The position numbers and the translations under genes were made by a program. Source: Prorocentrum cordatum (taxonomy: Eukaryota; Sar; Dinophyceae; Prorocentrales; Prorocentraceae). From it: 36,711 bases of DNA. The notes beneath the pieces were generated by a model. That model did no database searches and was not told where the DNA came from. It saw only the letters and a list, made by a program, of their open reading frames with translations. Below are positions 26,776 to 36,711 of the stretch, in pieces; position 1 is the first letter of the stretch, and every line of letters begins with the position of its first letter. The stretch is taken from contig CAUYUJ010015749.1 of NCBI GenBank assembly GCA_963575745.1, positions 905,443 to 942,153 of the forward strand, in the 5' to 3' direction.

Positions 26776-27825
26776 GGCGCGAAGCTGGGCGCACTTGGAG
26801 AGGGGGTCTGAGATCTCAGGGGACCCCCCGGCGCGCCCCGCGCCTCCCCACCTTGGGGTGGGCGCGTGGTGTGGGGCGGACGAGCCAAATGGGGGGCAGC
26901 AAGGGATGCGGAACAGGGGCCTTGCGGGCCCGAGAGCCCTGAGATCCGGCGGCGCGAAGAAGCCGTGGCGTCGTCGAACATCATCGCAAGAGCCTCAGAC
27001 CCCATCTTCCCGCGCCAGCTTTCGAGCCGGATCGGCCTGTGAGGGCCCCGTGGGCCGAAGCCTGGGCGAAAACACCCCGCTCCAAAAAGATCGGCGCCAG
27101 GACCTCAGGGCAGGGCACCTTCCTCCCCTCCATTGATCGTTAGGTCGGGCATGTCCTCCTACAGGCGGACTTTGAGCGAAGAACGAGAAATAGCCCCCCC
27201 CAAAAAAAGTCCAATCAATAGTCAAAAGCGGTAGAAAGAACGTCCCCAGACTATTTTTGGACTGTGCTTGAATATTCCCCTTGTCGAGGGACAGGCCCGA
27301 CTTCAATCTCTCGCCCCCCCACCACTTAGCGCCCAACCGCCGGCGGGCCCGCGATGCGCGCTGCGCGGGCCGCGCCGGCGCTGGCGGCGGCGCCGCGTCG
27401 CGCGGCGGCGCGGCAGCGGCACTGCGCAGGCGCCGATCAGCGGCGCGTCGGGCTGCGGGCGGCGACGGCCGGCGGCGGCCGCCCGGGGGCCCTCCCCAGA
27501 CCCCCTCGCTCAAGCAGAGACGGAGCGTCCTGGCTCGCCTAGAGGCAGGAGGGGAAGAAAATCACACAGTGGGGTGGTTTTATCACCGGGTGCCAGGGTG
27601 GGTGGTGCCTGGCCCAGCGCACGGTAGGTTCATGGTGCTCCGGCCCAGTTTGGCCTGGATCCCCAGAGAGAGTGCCGAGCACCAAGGAAGTACCGAGACC
27701 AGAGGGCTTTCACGCGTCGGGCCCTGGGAGGCGATACTCGTTCGACAGTGTTTCGATACGTTTCTGGGTGCTCGATGTGATTGGAGAGGCCTGACGGCCG
27801 GTGCCGCCGATCCTGATCGAAGGGG
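26776..27825. other. Unassigned sequence with dispersed repeat D copy 2
   Basis: 27016-27072 repeats 5895-5952. A GCG/GCC-rich stretch lies at 27340-27480. An open frame at 27540-27829 (WFYHRVPGWVVPGPAHGRF) looks somewhat protein-like but is not recognised. Confidence 0.4.
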
Positions 27826-27962
27826 CTAGGAGGGGGAGGAGGAAGCGAAGGAGGAGGAGGAGGAGGAGGAGGAGGAGGAGGAGGAGAAGGAGGAGGAGGA
27901 GGAGGAGGAGGACAGGGACGAGCACGAGGACGAGGAGGAGGAGGGGGAGGAGGGAGGAGGAG
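27826..27962. repeat. (GGA)n microsatellite
   Basis: Interrupted GGAGGAGGA with AGC, ACG and AGG variants, purine-rich on the plus strand. Confidence 0.9.
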
Positions 27963-28131
27963 GAGCGGCGGATTTCTGGGATGAGGTCCTGGGATGTGGC
28001 CCTCAAGTGCTGCAGGAGCAGCAGGTAGCGGCAGGTTCGCGCGGTGCGTCGGCGCGCCGGCGAGGGCGGTCAAGGTCAAGCCCCACGAGGCGGCAGCACC
28101 GAGGGGCACGGCAGCTCAGGCCAGCCACAAT

Positions 28132-28244
28132 TGGGGGAGCTGTGGTCCTTACCCCCCTGGGGGACCCATCGATTCCGACCCCCCTCTCGAGAGATCGTCG
28201 ACGCGATGGGTTCCCCCAGGGGGATGAGGACCACAGCTCCCCCA
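28132..28244. repeat. Foldback element with ~40-bp arms
   Basis: Left arm 28132-28171 (TGGGGGAGCTGTGGTCCTTA...CTGGGGGACCCATCG) and right arm 28204-28244 (CGATGGGTTCCCCCAGGGGG...CCACAGCTCCCCCA) are complementary with about two mismatches and a one-base gap. The 32-nt loop contains CTCTCGAGAG. Confidence 0.75.
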
Positions 28245-28319
28245 GCTATGGCCGGTCGGTAGCCTCACCAGACCCGACGGAAGTCAATGTTGAACGATCA
28301 GGGCCGCGATTGATTCAGG

Positions 28320-29052
28320 GTTGAACGATCGACGCGGTGTCACAAATCTTCGCGCGCGCCGGCGCCGCACGAACCTATCGTAGTTTGTAAGAGGGCTACA
28401 GATGCCCCATGTGGTTTTGTGTGGGTCACGATCTAGGTCAAGAAGCTTCCGCCCACTCAGAGGCTTCATCTAACCTCATATAAGCCACTTGGGGCAACTG
28501 TAACCCACATAGAAGCTAATTTAGTCAAAATATTGTCCACCTTGGCATCCATGAATAACCCCCCCATCCCCAGAGCAACCCCCACGCCGATCCCAGTGTA
28601 GCTGCCCCGCACGCCCGGGCCCTCTCCCCAGACATGCCCGCGTCGTCACAAGCATCACGACAACAGGTTTCTGCTTCCAGGGGCCCTCGCTGGGCCCCGG
28701 GACCGTCAAAAAACGGCTCGGGATGGAAAACCGGTTTTAAGGGAAAGGGTCGGGATTTCCGGGGATCCCACGTGAAAAAATCAAGACGGCGCATGTTTGG
28801 GTCGATCCATTTGTCCATCCCTTCAGTGGCGGTGTCGGCGGCGACGGCCGCAGCAGCGCTGACAGCGGCGGCGGCCGCGGCGGGGGCCGTATCTGGTTCC
28901 TCGGCAGCGTAAGGTCGCGCATGAGTGCCCTCGTCGTCTCCAGTGCGGCGTACCGCGCTGGCGGCCCAGACAAGCCACAGCGCAAGGTCGTTGTTGCGCC
29001 ATCGCGCGAAAGGCCCGCCTGTTATCGTTGCTCAGATGTTCCCTCTTCTTCT
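28320..29052. other. Unassigned sequence
   Basis: Contains a (GCG)n-rich stretch at 28830-28890 and the weak relative of the 1447 segment near 28720. No gene is recognised. Confidence 0.4.
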
Positions 29053-29246
29053 AGGCTTCCTAGATGGGGTCCGAGTAGATGGGGCCGGAGGATCGCGCCA
29101 GATTGCCGATGCATCGGCGATGCGGCGATGCGGCTGGATGTGGAGCCCGTGTTTCCCCACGCCGACGTCGCCGATGCATCCTCGATGTATCGGCGATGCG
29201 GCGCGATCCTCCGACCCCATCTACTCGGACCCCATCTAGGAGGCTT
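29053..29246. repeat. Long palindromic element, family B (copy 2)
   Basis: The best-preserved copy: left end AGGCTTCCTAGATGGGGTCC, inner GAGTAGATGGGGCCGGAGG and ATCGCGCC, mirrored by GGCGCGATCCTCCGACCCCA and TCTACTCGGACCCCATCTAGGAGGCTT. The core has GCCGATGCATCGGCGATGCGG units. Confidence 0.8.
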
Positions 29247-29458
29247 CCAGTTACTTCTGGCCTCCTTCTGCTGGCCCAGGTCCTGCTTCCGCACGCCGCG
29301 CGCGGTCTCGAGAGGATCCCGCTCGTTGCCTTGCACACCGAGTCCGCCTCTGCCCGACGAGCCTCTTCGGCCTGCCCCGCGCCCTTCCGTGCCTCCGTGC
29401 CCCCTCGATCTGAGGGCACGTTCTCTCGGGGGTCCCAGTCGATGATCCTCGGGACTCT

Positions 29459-29674
29459 AGGCCTCCCAGATGGGGCCCGAGTGGATGGGGTCCGTGGATC
29501 GCGCCGCATCGCCGACGCATCGACGATGTGGCTCCATGTGGGGCTAGAGTTTCTCCATGCCGACGGCGCCGATGCATCGCCGACGTCGCCGATGTATCGG
29601 CGATGCATTGCCGATACATCTGCCATGCGGCGCGATCCGCCGACCCCATTTACTGGGAACCACCTTGGAGGCCT
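29459..29674. repeat. Long palindromic element, family B (copy 3)
   Basis: Same ends (AGGCCTCCCAGATGGGGCCC ... CTTGGAGGCCTC) and the same GATGCATCG-type core as copy 2, only about 210 bp from it and in the same orientation. Confidence 0.75.
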
Positions 29675-29844
29675 CTCAGGACGCGTGTTTGCCCAAGATG
29701 TGTGTGTGTGTTCCTTCGCCCAGCTCCGCCGATAGGACCGAGCCTGCGCCGGCCCTCATCACGCCGCCTGCGTCGTGTTGAAGGGCCTCGGCTGGCAAGC
29801 ACACGTGGGCGCTGACACACGCTCTGAGGATAGTCGATCCACAA

Positions 29845-29898
29845 CCGTGCGGTGGCGGACCGCGCGGTGGCCTCGCCGCGCGGTCCGTCACCGCACGG
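29845..29898. repeat. Near-perfect 23-bp-arm palindrome
   Basis: CCGTGCGGTGGCGGACCGCG(CGG) at 29845-29867 pairs with (CCG)CGCGGTCCGTCACCGCACGG at 29876-29898 with one mismatch and an 8-nt loop. Further ACCGTGCGGTGA and CACACCG copies follow to 30020. Confidence 0.75.
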
Positions 29899-30020
29899 CC
29901 TTGGGGGGCCCCGGAGGCCCCAGGCGCCCGAGGCGTCCTCGGAGGAGGACCCGAGTCCCAAGACCGTGCGGTGACCCCGAGTCCCCACGGACTCACCACG
30001 CGGTGTGCTCACCACACCGT

Positions 30021-30359
30021 TTGGGGGCGAGTGTTGGCGCCTGGCGCAGCTGATGCCCACGGGGTCGTGCAGCTCTCGCTCCACGAGCCGCAGCCGCTGC
30101 TCCAGTCGCCCACCGCTGCTGCTCCCCCTTGCCCGCGAAGCCGTCGGACACGACGACTCCCAGGGCCACCGATATCTCTGCTGCAGGCGAAGCTTGTCGC
30201 CCCTGCCGCTGCCGCCGCGGAGGACGGATGACTTGCCTGCTCGCTTGCTCGATGGCCTCGCTTGGCATGGGTCCTCTCTGGATGACCTGTCTGCGGCTTG
30301 TGGCACACCCCTTTGGGCTGGGCAGAGCGAGGCAGATGGGATCGAGGGAGGAGGGGCGA
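30021..30359. other. Unassigned sequence
   Basis: Minus-strand frame contains GGRLEQRLRLVERELHDPVG (about 30108-30049), possibly coiled coil, but it is short and unrecognised. Confidence 0.3.
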
Positions 30360-30645
30360 GGCAAGCTAGGTGCGCTCGCGTCATATCTGACGTCATACGC
30401 CTCCCCCCCAGCGCTTACCATAGCCCATAGCCTAGATGTCCTCTCTATTCGCACAGTCGGGTGTCGAGCAGGGAGGAGCACGGCGTGGCATGGCGCAGAG
30501 GAGCACGGCAGAGCGCAGCATGCCATAGCATGGCGTGGCATTGCGCAGTGCAGCATTGCATCGCAAAGCATTGCAGCGCGAAGCATGGCATCGCACAGCG
30601 GCGCAGAACACAACACCGCACAGCATGTCATGGCATGGCGCCAGG
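30360..30645. repeat. Dispersed repeat E copy 2 with a GCATGGC(A/G)CA tandem array
   Basis: Repeats the 13100-13285 block, then carries 12-15 degenerate units such as GCATGGCGCA, GCATTGCATCGC and GCATGGCATCGCACAGC (30475-30645), more than in copy 1. Confidence 0.65.
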
Positions 30646-30963
30646 TTCTTTGGAGGGTAAGTGGATCGTCTTCGAGAGGGCTGGGCCGGTCTCGAGTCGT
30701 GGCTCCATGTCTAGCTCCTGGGGCTCCCCGAAAAGCTCAACACAAGGCGGGGCTGAAGGAGAGCACCCGTTGGTTCTGCCTCCAACATCACATTCCCAAA
30801 GCAGAAACGGGGTTCCCGTTTGATGCTTCCTCAAAGCGGCGACGCCCAAAAGTGGGAGCTTGTGCGGCCCAAAAGATCAACGAATCGACACCACATGTGT
30901 AATCACTCCCGATCGTTTTTTCGCGGGGGTAGTTTCTGCATTTTGGGAACTATTTGGAAGGAC

Positions 30964-31095
30964 GGCCAGCGCTGCAGCGGGAACACGATTCGGAACGAGC
31001 GGAAGCACGGAAATGAGGCCAGCGCTGCAGCGGGAGCACGATTCGGAACGAGCGGAAGCCCAAAAATGAGGCCAGCGCCTCAGCGGGAGCAACAT
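30964..31095. repeat. 53-bp tandem repeat, 2.5 units
   Basis: GGCCAGCGCTGCAGCGGGAR starts at 30964, 31017 and 31070. The first two units differ at only a few positions. Confidence 0.85.
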
Positions 31096-31280
31096 TAGAA
31101 AAGAAAAACAACGAAAACCCAGTTCCCAGGAATCTTGTGAGCGAAAAACAAAACGCGGAGGGGGGCCAGATATTTTCCGGACCTCATCAGGGGAGAGAGG
31201 AGAGTAGTATTCACATTGTGTAATTGTTAATTGAAGAAGGGCGAGGCAAAGGGGGAGAAGGGAGATGGGGAAGGGGCAAA

Positions 31281-31370
31281 GATGTGGCTACAAGGAGGTG
31301 CACGTGGCTACGAGGGATGTGGCTACGAGATGGGGCAGGGATGTGGCTACGAGAGATGTGGCTACCAGAT
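31281..31370. repeat. GATGTGGCTACGAG tandem array, 5 units
   Basis: Units start near 31281, 31301, 31316, 31340 and 31355, spaced 15-24 bp with GGGG-containing spacers. Confidence 0.75.
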
Positions 31371-31379
31371 GGGGGAGGG

Positions 31380-31800
31380 AAGAGGAAAGAAACGGAGGGG
31401 GGACAGAGGAACGAGGAGGGGGAGGGGGAAAGGGGCGAGGAGGACGGCAGCCACGGGCAGGGGGAGCGCAGGAGGGGGCCGGAGAGGAGCAGAAGGGGGA
31501 GGGGGATGGGGCGCCAGGCCAGCGAGAGAGGAGGAGAAGGCGCCGCCAGAGGGGAGGGGGACGAGAGGGCCTCGCGCCAGGCACGCCTGCGGCGGTCGCA
31601 GGGCTCCGCGCCGTGGGCGACCGGGAGCTGGCGCAGCTGGGGGCGGTCCGCCTGCAGCGGCAGCAGCACGGGGACGGGCCGCCGCCGGCCGCGGCAGGCC
31701 AGCCGGCGGGCCGGGGAGGGGCAGGGTCGGAGGTCGGGGGAGGCTCGGCCCGTGGAGGTAGCACTGCAGTGCTCTGGTCGTTTTTCCTCTCGGTCTTGTG
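31380..31800. other. Purine-rich then GC-rich spacer
   Basis: GGGGGAGGGAAGAGG-type sequence, then Ala/Gly-coding GC-rich sequence. No gene is recognised. Confidence 0.4.
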
Positions 31801-31915
31801 CTCCTCTCCGCCCCTGGCTGCTGCCTCCGTGCTTGCATGCACGTTGTTTCCATGGCCGTCTCGGGCCCTTTGGGTCTGTGGCGCGGCGCGTACGGAAGCA
31901 TGGCATCATGGCGCA

Positions 31916-31974
31916 TACCGTTGTGTAGTATCGTTTCCCCCATACCGTTGTGTAGTACCGTTGTGTAGTACCGG
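31916..31974. repeat. TACCGTTGTGTAGTA tandem repeat, 3 units
   Basis: Copies at about 31916, 31943 and 31958. Two are followed by a GTTTCCCC-like spacer. Confidence 0.8.
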
Positions 31975-32173
31975 TTCCCCAAAACCCAGGCCTCCCATGT
32001 GAGCGGCGCAAAGATTCGGGTTCGACGGTGCCGCCATTCGCGCGTCATCTGCCCGCGCAGGGTCGCGCGTAGGCGCCCTCGTCTCCGGTGTGGCGTGGCG
32101 CGCCAGTGGCCCGCACAAGCCGCCGCGTCCGGTCGTCATGTCATGGTGCGTAAGACCCGCTTCGTTTCGTCGC

Positions 32174-32333
32174 TCAGATGGGGACCGAGCAGATGGGTTC
32201 GGAGGATCGCGTCGCATCGGCGATGCGGGTGGACGTGGAGCCCGATGTTCTCCACGCCGACGTCGGCGATGCATCGCGATGCGGTGCGATCCTCCGACCG
32301 ACCCCATTTACCCTGACCCCATTCAGGAGGCCT
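32174..32333. repeat. Long palindromic element, family B (copy 4, shortened)
   Basis: TCAGATGGGGACCGAGCAGA...TCGGAGGATCGCGTC on the left, GTGCGATCCTCCGACC...GACCCCATTCAGGAGGCCTC on the right. The core is shorter but still has GGCGATGCATCGCGATGCGG. Confidence 0.75.
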
Positions 32334-32629
32334 CTGGCTCAGGGGAGGTTCGAGATTCGAAGCTCGGGGTGGTTGGACACCTTGTGATCAGTCGTTGCGA
32401 CAGAATTGCAACATCGCAAAGATCCGCAACAGGAATCCTAGACGCCATCGTTCTGTTGCATTTTTCCGCCAAGTTGACATGTGATGGCCCCAAGTCCCGG
32501 AACTGGGCGATATCGCCCGTTGCGACAAGATTGCAGCGCACGGATTTCACGACATTGTTGTTGTTTCCCAACATTGATCCAGCTTCGGGAATTCTGTTGC
32601 CATGAATATCCCTCCCCAGGAATTTACGC
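32334..32629. other. Unassigned sequence
   Basis: GTTGCGACAGAATTGCAACATCGCAA and a partial repeat GTTGCGACAAGATTGCAGCG occur about 120 bp apart. No gene is seen. Confidence 0.4.
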
Positions 32630-33192
32630 CCCCATTTTTCGCATTGCAAATTACATACGATTCTGCGCCAACCGTCCATCCTAAATATAAGCCCGTACCA
32701 TCCCTGGCAGGGCGATATCCGCCCCCCTCATATTCTTCAAAAAACAGATGCGCGCTCGTGTATCAAACATCATGAGTTTTCAAAATCCTTTGCGAAGAAG
32801 GGGACGAAGTACACACACAGGGGGCGAAGTGCACGCATGCCGACGAGTGCCCTGGAAACATATAGAAGCATATGGCCTCGCAAAAAGAAAGTCCAATTGA
32901 AATTTGCGCTCGGATTTTCGCACTGTTGTTGCTGAGTTAAAAAATGTTCCGAATTTGTTACACAAGGAGTCTATCGCGCGCGCGTGCCGGAATCGTTCGA
33001 ACGCTTTTGCTCACGTGCTGTCGCAAGAATAGTTTGCAGAAGATTGGACAAAGGGCACACGCGCGCGTCGTCGCGCGCGCATGCCGATCTTTGTTTCAAA
33101 AACTTTAGGTTTCGCACGGAGTTCCAAATCGTGTTCCGAAGACATGTGTATAGATACACACATTTACATAGACATAATATACATGTGCATAA

Positions 33193-33224
<32 letters not shown>

Positions 33225-36200
33225 GAGACCCTTGGCTGTCCAACAACAGTTTTCAACAATGCTTGCGCTCGCGCTACTGCGAATTCTTACGAACACCATA
33301 AGCTCTTTAGCATGCTCATGATAATCGGCCAAACGGGCCTCCCGCGCCGCACGTCGAAATCATTCGAACGCCCTCGCGCGCGTCTGAGGGGGGCACGATC
33401 CGTGCCAAAAAATACCATGGGCCACTCGCGCGTCGGCCGCGCGCACATGTCGAATTCCTTCCAAAACCTCCATCACCGACGCGAGGACGTCGTCATCGTC
33501 GCTGGCGTGATCAGCATCGGCGCCGTCAGTGACTTGCCGTCGTCGTTGCAAGCATCGTCACCAGCATCGCTACCATCATCATCGCGTTTACCGTTGTCGA
33601 CGTTGCCATGATACCGCGCGCGCCCAAATCGCCGATCCGCACTGAAGTGCCCGTTGGGATGTGCCCAGCGGTCAGCGCCACCGCGGCCGCGTCGGCGGCA
33701 CCAAACTAGCTGGCCGCTGCGCGCGCAAGCATGCGATGGCTAGCGCGGCCGTAGAAATGCACCAGCCAACACCAAGCATTCACGCAATCGCCGCTGCACG
33801 GGCGTTGCAAACTAAGTTGCGGGTGGGTGGGTGGGATGATTGCGCGAGCAGTGGAGTGGACATTTCTTTGCGAACAGAAATTAGCTGCACAACATAAATT
33901 CTCTTGTCTCACAAGCAAGTAGGATCTACCCCCACCCCACCCCCCACCCCGCCCGGAATTAACGGGACCCTCTTTTGTGATCGCAATTTCCATATGGTGT
34001 TGCCCCATCGCCGATCCGAAGCATGAATTCTAACCATCCCAGGAAGGCCGGTACCGCCTCCCCCGTCATTTTTTTGCACTACAACGGCATGCGCGCTCCT
34101 TCGTTTGTTAAAAAATGTTTGCAAGAACCTTTTGCAGCAGATGGGACAAAGTGCACACGCACGCGTTGTCGCGAGCGCGTGCCAAAATCATTTTGCGGGG
34201 TTCACAAGGATTTCAAAATCGAGCGCCCCGAAAACACATAAAAAACACATGGTTTCACAACCAGAGGTCTCAAACAAAAACTTGCGCCCGCGCTCTTGCG
34301 AATTCCACCAGGAAACCAAAAGTTTTACAACCTCTTATAACAGGCTACCCACCGGGCCTCTCTTGCGCTCGTTCGCACGCCCCTGCGCGCGCGCTGTCGC
34401 AAGAACCCTTGCAGAAAGCGGGACGAAGTGCGCACGTGCACGTCGTCGTGCGCGCACGCCGGAATCATTTGAAAATCGTCGGTTTCGGCAGGATTTCAAA
34501 ATCGAGTGCCCCGAGAACATAATAGACAATTAATTTCCAAAGCCAGCTTTCACAAACAAAAGAACAGCGCTCGCGTTTTTTATGTAAATAAAAGGGAAAA
34601 CAAAAACAAACAAAAAATGCGCAAAACAAAACATGGGTTGTGCACCATTTGCATCACATTCTGTCCAGCGGGCCTTTCGCGCCGCACGTCGAAATCATTC
34701 GAACGCCCTTGCGCGCGTGTTGGGGGGGGCACGATCCGTGCCAAAAAACTACCATGCGGGCCGCTCGCGCGTCGGCCGCGCGCGCATGTCGAACTGCCAT
34801 CACCGACGCGAGGACGCCGTCATCGTCGTCGGTGTGATCAGCATCGGCGCCGTCACTGGTCTCGACGTCGTCGCTGTCATCATCGTCACCAGCACCCCCG
34901 CTGTCATCATCGTATCGATGGTTGTCGACGTTGCCATAATACCGTGCCCGCCGAAGTCGCCGGCTCCCACTGAAGTGCCCGCTGGGATGTTCCCGGCGGT
35001 CAGCGCCACCGCGGCCGCGTCTGTCGCGTAAAATGAGATGGCCGCTGGGCGCGAGCAGATACGCATCAGCCAGCGCCAAGCACTCATCGCAATCGCCGCC
35101 GCATAGGTTTTGCAAACCAAGTTGCGGGTGGGTGGGTGGTACGATTGCGCGAGCAGCGGGGTTGGCAACTTCGAGTTCGGCAGGGCGAATTGCACCACAT
35201 AGGTTGCGCCGCCTAGGTTGTCCGTTTTGATAAAGAGTAGGTTATACCCCCCCCCGGGGTTTGAAGATTCATTTTTTCGCATTGCAATTCTATTTCGACG
35301 TTGCCCCACCGTCCATCCTAAATCCGAGTTTGCACCATCCCAGGGGGGCCGGTATCGCCCCCCCTTCCCATCCTTTGCAAGAAAGTTATGCGCGCACTCT
35401 CGTTTAACAAAAATCATAAGTGTTCAAGAATCCCTTGCAAAAAACGGGACGAAGTGCACGCGCGCGTCGTCACGCGCGCATGCCGGAATTCTTCAAAAGC
35501 TTTCGGTTTCGGCCGGATTTCAAAATCGAGTGTCCAAAACACATATAAAAACACAAGGTTTCGCAACACGTTTTTGCGAATTCTGATGAAAGCAGAAGTT
35601 CATCAACATTTTATCATAACATGCTACCAAACAGGCTTCGCGCGCGCGCATGTCGGAATCGTTCGAACGCCCCTGCGCGCGTGCTGGGGTGGCACGACCC
35701 GTGTCAAATAATACCATGCGAGCCACTCTCGCGCGTCTGCCGCGCGCGCATTTTGAGTTCCTTCCAAAAACTTCATCACCGACGCGAAGATGCCGTCATC
35801 GTCGCCGGCGTGATCACCATTGGCGCCGTCACTGGCTGCCCGGTCGTCGTTGTCAGCATCGTCCCCAGCGTCGCTAGTATCATCATCGCGTCTACCGTCG
35901 TCGACGTTGCCATGATAATGCGCCCGCCCAAATCATTCTAAAACCTTGGGCGTCGTAAGGATTTCAACATCGAGTGTTCCGAAAGCACAGAAACAATAGT
36001 TTCTCGAATCATTGGTTCTCAAACAACAAACTTTCGCGCGCTGTTGCGATTCCTTAAGAAAACCATAGGTGCTTCAACATGTTCACCACCCCCCCCAAAA
36101 AAAACAAATGGTACCAAACGGGCCTCGCGCGCGCGCGCATGCCAAAATCGTTCGAACGCCCTTTTCGCGCGTGCTGTCGCGAGAATCCTTTGCGAAAGAA

Positions 36201-36711
36201 CGGAACGAAGTACACGCGCGCGCGTCGTCGCGCGCGCACGCCGAAATCCTTCAAGCACTTGCGATTGGCGGTTTCGTAAGGATTCCAAAATCGAGTGTCC
36301 AAAAAACATCTAAAACATGCGTTTTCGCAACATCTGCTTCCTAGAAAAGCGCCCGCGCTCTTGGGAATTCTGAAGGCAACCGTACGTGTTTTAACATGTT
36401 CCTTGAATTCTGCCACGCGGGCCGCACGCGCCACATGTCGAAATCATTCAAACGCCCTTGCGCTCGCGCTGGGGGGACACGACCCGTGCCAAAGAATAAC
36501 ACGCGGGCCAATCGCGCGTCGGCCGCGCATGCATGTCGATCTCTTGTCAAAACCTTCATCGCCTACGCGAGGACGCCGTCATCGTCGCCGGCGTGATCAG
36601 CATCGACGCCGTCGCTGGCCGTGCCGTCGCCGCTGTCATCATCGCCACCCGCACCGCTACTATCATCATCGTGTTTACCGTTGCCGACGTTGCCATGATA
36701 GCGCGCCCCCC
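32630..36711. repeat. Higher-order satellite array (~1.3 kb unit, modules O-P-P-M-N)
   Basis: Five module types recur in fixed order. O (CCGTCCATCCTAAAT...CCATCCC...GGCCGGTATCGCC): 32630, 33990, 35266. P (GGGACGAAGTGCACACGCGC...GATTTCAAAATCGAGTG): 32782, 33021, 34120, 34392, 35422, 36130. M (TCGTTCGAACGCCC...GGCACGATCCGTGCC...CACCGACGCGAGGA): 33336, 34669, 35631, 36417. N (ACTGAAGTGCCCG...CGGTCAGCGCCACCGCGGCC): 33640, 34965. Unit 1 runs 32630-33990, unit 2 33990-35266. The third is irregular (no N, extra P-M) and runs off the window. Confidence 0.75.
33155..33225. repeat. (TA)n/(CATA)n microsatellite inside the satellite array
   Basis: ACATATATACATATATATAT between module P1 and module M1. 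It is absent from the equivalent place in unit 2. Confidence 0.85.

Noticed and set aside
33460-36711. Conserved Asp/Gly-rich minus-strand frame (GNVDN...DDD...DGADADHAGDDDG) in all four M modules, as a tandem gene family
   Set aside because: The 138-nt stretch keeps its length, but comparing the copies at 34.8 and 35.8 kb by codon gives about 3 silent against about 17 replacement differences, one copy has a one-base deletion and one a stop. No sign of protein-level selection.
1-36711. tRNA, rRNA, snRNA genes or CRISPR arrays
   Set aside because: I looked for T-loop GGTTCRA contexts, conserved rRNA words and regularly spaced identical repeats with unique spacers; nothing convincing was found by eye. 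A tRNAscan or Infernal run would be decisive.

Overview
The window looks like nuclear DNA of a dinoflagellate. Reasons: it is GC-rich, packed with trinucleotide microsatellites and short-unit tandem repeats, and shows no conventional single-copy gene I can recognise. It holds a relic of the dinoflagellate trans-spliced leader (7484-7506). It also holds two degraded non-LTR retrotransposons and a tyrosine-recombinase (DIRS-like) retroelement whose proteins match, from memory, families abundant in Symbiodiniaceae and relatives. The strong GC bias could fit a Prorocentrum- or Polarella-like genome, but I cannot fix the species.

Layout. 1-7400: short inverted-repeat elements (a TCGGG...CCCGA family with 5-9 bp target duplications at 1-196, 1861-2054 and 6713-6907; one copy of a GATGCATC-rich palindromic family at 932-1145), microsatellites, two ~75-80 bp tandem arrays and a 3' scrap of a LINE-type retrotransposon (2945-3425, +). 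7484-12740 (+): a long, frame-broken non-LTR retrotransposon (coiled-coil/ORF1-like part, EEP endonuclease, reverse transcriptase, zinc-knuckle tail) that begins with a spliced-leader relic. 12740-16320: simple repeats, hairpins and an inverted member of a satellite family. 16322-26300: two copies of a composite repeat (blocks Y, (CTC)n and X) in permuted order, bracketing a minus-strand gag / RT-RNase H / tyrosine recombinase retroelement (23579 down to 17396). 26297-26596: a short Cys-rich coding tail. 26600-32630: more palindromic elements and tandem repeats. 32630-36711: a higher-order satellite array with a ~1.3 kb repeat unit (modules O-P-P-M-N).

The most interesting signal is in the DIRS-like element. 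Most of what first look like frameshifts or foreign insertions in its gag, RT and RNase H are 50-63 nt segments with splice-like ends (AG|GC or AG|GT ... AG|). Removing them restores the expected family motifs exactly, for example at the RK-VRAVDD, PFGA-VASVHNW, WAE-VEHLL and LRAG-DASKL junctions. I read these as micro-introns inside a retroelement polyprotein, which is unexpected for something that moves through RNA. At least three one-base deficits and one in-frame stop remain unexplained, so this copy may be inactive or the assembly imperfect. Everything here was done by eye; family identities rest on motif recognition, not on searches.
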